Shown here one piece after another: positions 12,113 to 13,164 of a stretch of 13,164 bases of DNA; within the stretch, counting starts at the first letter, position 1; each line of letters begins with the position of its first letter. A model generated the notes under the pieces. That model worked only from the letters and a program-made list of their open reading frames with translations. It ran no database searches and was not told the DNA's origin. This DNA is from Pseudomonas sp. BGr12 (GTDB lineage Bacteria > Pseudomonadota > Gammaproteobacteria > Pseudomonadales > Pseudomonadaceae): the NCBI RefSeq assembly GCF_030272895.1, contig NZ_JALRNF010000071.1:1-13164 (forward strand), written 5' to 3'. The translations under genes and the position numbers were made by a program.

Positions 12113-13000
12113 TCAGCTATGCAAGCGACCGGCACGGCGGGCCAGTGGCTGGCGCATCAGGCGCTGGCCGATCAGCACCAGCCAGCAGGCCAGGATGAAC
12201 GGCGCGGTCAGGCCCGGTACCGGCAGTTGCGCAACCACAGGTTGCAGGACAATGGCCAGGAGCATGGCCAGCAACGGCAGCCAGGGTTGCTTGCGGGTCT
12301 GGCTGAAGGCCAGGGCGGCGAGGGCGGCGTTGAAGCCGTAGAGGCCGGCATAGGCGGCATTGGCTTCGCCACCGAGCAACGCGACGCTGCCACCCAGTGC
12401 CGCGCCGAGCAGGGCCCAGGCGGCGGCATAGCGGTTGGCGATCAGCAGGCCAATGGCGATCAGCAGCCCGGCCAGCGCGTTGTCGAGCAGGAAGATCTGG
12501 CCCAGTCCGCGCGCCAGGGCAAACAGGGCATTGTGTTCCATGGTGCTGGCGGCGCTGGTGGCCGGTTCGCTGACCGCCAGGACGGCCCAGCCGATCAGCA
12601 CGAAGGGCGCGGTGTAGGCCGGCAGCAGCAGGTTGGAGCTGGCGCGCTTGAGCCACTGGTGCACGAGCATGCTGCTCAGGCCGCCGGCGGCGATGATCAG
12701 CGGCGGCAGGATCGCCGACCAGGGCAGGGCGTAGCTCAGCAGCAGGCCGATCAGCACGCCGTTGTAGCTGTACAGGCCGGCCTGGCGGTCGGTGCGGTTG
12801 TAGCCGCGGCGCTGGGCGGTGAGCAGCCCGGCGAGGGCGCCGAGCAGGGCGCCGCCGACCAGATCGGGGGCGGTGACGGTGATGGCCAGCAGGCAGAACA
12901 GGCCGCACAGCGGATTGCGCTGCAGCAGGACCTGGCTGAAGCCATTGAGCAAGGCCGTGGCCCAGTCGGGGCACGGGTTGACGAAATTCTTGGTGTACAT
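12113..13000 (-). CDS. Urea transporter (UT family, PF03253)
   Basis: A 295-residue, strongly hydrophobic protein showing the internal duplication of bacterial urea channels. Paired segments are GFSQVLLQRNPLCGLFCLLA (20-39) with GLGQIFLLDNALAGLLIAIG (165-184), GLYSYNGVLIGLLL (75-88) with GLYGFNAALAALAF (219-232), and LPAYTAPFVLIGWAV (126-140) with LPVPGLTAPFILACW (259-273). Urea passes by facilitated diffusion through a pore formed by the two homologous halves, usually in a trimer. ATG at 13000 starts the conserved N-terminus ahead of the first helix. The Shine-Dalgarno is weak, and a start further up would enter REP-flanking DNA. An overlapping open frame of similar length on the same strand is rich in Arg/Pro/Ala and is rejected. 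No urease or urea-amidolyase genes are in the window. The K+ channel gene follows after 44 bp. Confidence 0.92.
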   Translation of the reverse strand: MYTKNFVNPCPDWATALLNGFSQVLLQRNPLCGLFCLLAITVTAPDLVGGALLGALAGLLTAQRRGYNRTDRQAGLYSYNGVLIGLLLSYALPWSAILPPLIIAAGGLSSMLVHQWLKRASSNLLLPAYTAPFVLIGWAVLAVSEPATSAASTMEHNALFALARGLGQIFLLDNALAGLLIAIGLLIANRYAAAWALLGAALGGSVALLGGEANAAYAGLYGFNAALAALAFSQTRKQPWLPLLAMLLAIVLQPVVAQLPVPGLTAPFILACWLVLIGQRLMRQPLARRAGRLHS

Positions 13001-13052
13001 GGGGGCAGTCTGGGTTGATGTGGAGTGGGGAGCCTCTATCGGGCCGGGTTGT

Positions 13053-13062
13053 CCCACGTGGG
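13053..13062. repeat. Short palindrome upstream of the urea transporter
   Basis: CCCACGTGGG is a perfect 10-bp palindrome 53 bp upstream of the urea transporter start codon. It may be an operator or chance in GC-rich DNA. No other control element is recognised in the 13001-13078 stretch. Confidence 0.3.
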
Positions 13063-13078
13063 TTTTGTGTTGATTTCA

Positions 13079-13105
13079 TCGCGGGGCAAGCCCCCGCCCA
13101 CACGG
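13079..13105. repeat. Single, degenerate REP
   Basis: ATCGCGGGGCAAGCCCCCGC (13078 onward) followed by CCACAC resembles one arm of the REP family seen at 3599-3670, with CCCCGCCCACAC in place of CGCTCCTACA. No inverted partner is found before the window ends. It may be a solitary REP or half of a pair cut by the end. The bases after it are low complexity (11 Gs at 13122-13132, then A-rich) and hold nothing I can name. Confidence 0.7.
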
Positions 13106-13164
13106 GTTTGGTTATAAAAGTGGGGGGGGGGGTTGCCCCCGAAGGGGATTTACAAAAAACAAAA

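Noticed and set aside
12117..13103. 328-codon minus-strand frame overlapping the urea transporter
   Set aside because: Same strand but a different frame; Arg/Pro/Ala-rich with no membrane segments, whereas the other frame shows the duplicated urea-transporter motifs.

Overview
The window is a GC-rich bacterial fragment that reads as Pseudomonas, most likely the P. putida / P. fluorescens side of the genus. The reasons are the two classic pseudomonad REP/REPIN families (core GTAGGAGCGGGCTTG and core GGGAGCTGGCGAAGCCTGCG), the codon use, and familiar pseudomonad proteins such as Sbp and an Lrp-type regulator divergent from a DMT exporter. Position 1 lies inside a tandem REPIN array and the last ~45 bases run into an 11-G homopolymer. 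The window is therefore probably a whole draft contig broken at repeats (inference).

Layout, left to right. 1-410: three copies of a 137-bp tandem unit, each carrying a REP inverted pair. 420-857 (-): Lrp/AsnC regulator. 858-988: divergent control region with a 27-bp dyad that is a candidate Lrp operator. 989-1894 (+): EamA/DMT transporter, overlapping tail to tail by 14 bp with 1881-2573 (-), an alpha/beta hydrolase. 2680-3603 (+): SAM-dependent methyltransferase of the RlmI/RlmK-like group, whose stop codon lies in a REP. 3599-3670: REPIN. 3698-7825 (-): a probable metal-uptake operon running DUF2946-like small membrane protein, TonB-dependent receptor, PepSY inner-membrane protein. 7869-9908 (-): large MscS-family channel with a likely TTG start. 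9979-10063: another REPIN. 10107-10139: intrinsic terminator. 10152-11150 (-): periplasmic sulfate-binding protein Sbp with a GTG start. 11244-12068 (-): voltage-gated-type K+ channel with a C-terminal zinc ribbon. 12113-13000 (-): urea transporter. 13001-13164: partial REP and low-complexity end.

How the genes may work together. The receptor, PepSY protein and DUF2946 protein form an envelope route for a metal or metallophore: outer-membrane import, then an inner-membrane protein with paired histidines resembling heme-binding siderophore reductases, plus a small Cys/His/Met-containing membrane protein. The metal (iron or copper) cannot be decided from sequence. The right half is a same-strand run of membrane solute genes: urea permease, K+ channel, sulfate-binding protein, mechanosensitive channel. 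Only the urea permease and K+ channel look tightly coupled. Their junction carries a hairpin that would bury the channel's ribosome binding site, the most interesting regulatory candidate here. I found no phage, integrase, CRISPR, toxin-antitoxin or defence genes and no RNA genes. I do not see convincing evidence of an entirely new system. The best leads are the REPIN array, the Lrp dyad, the metal operon, and the hairpin and zinc ribbon of the K+ channel.
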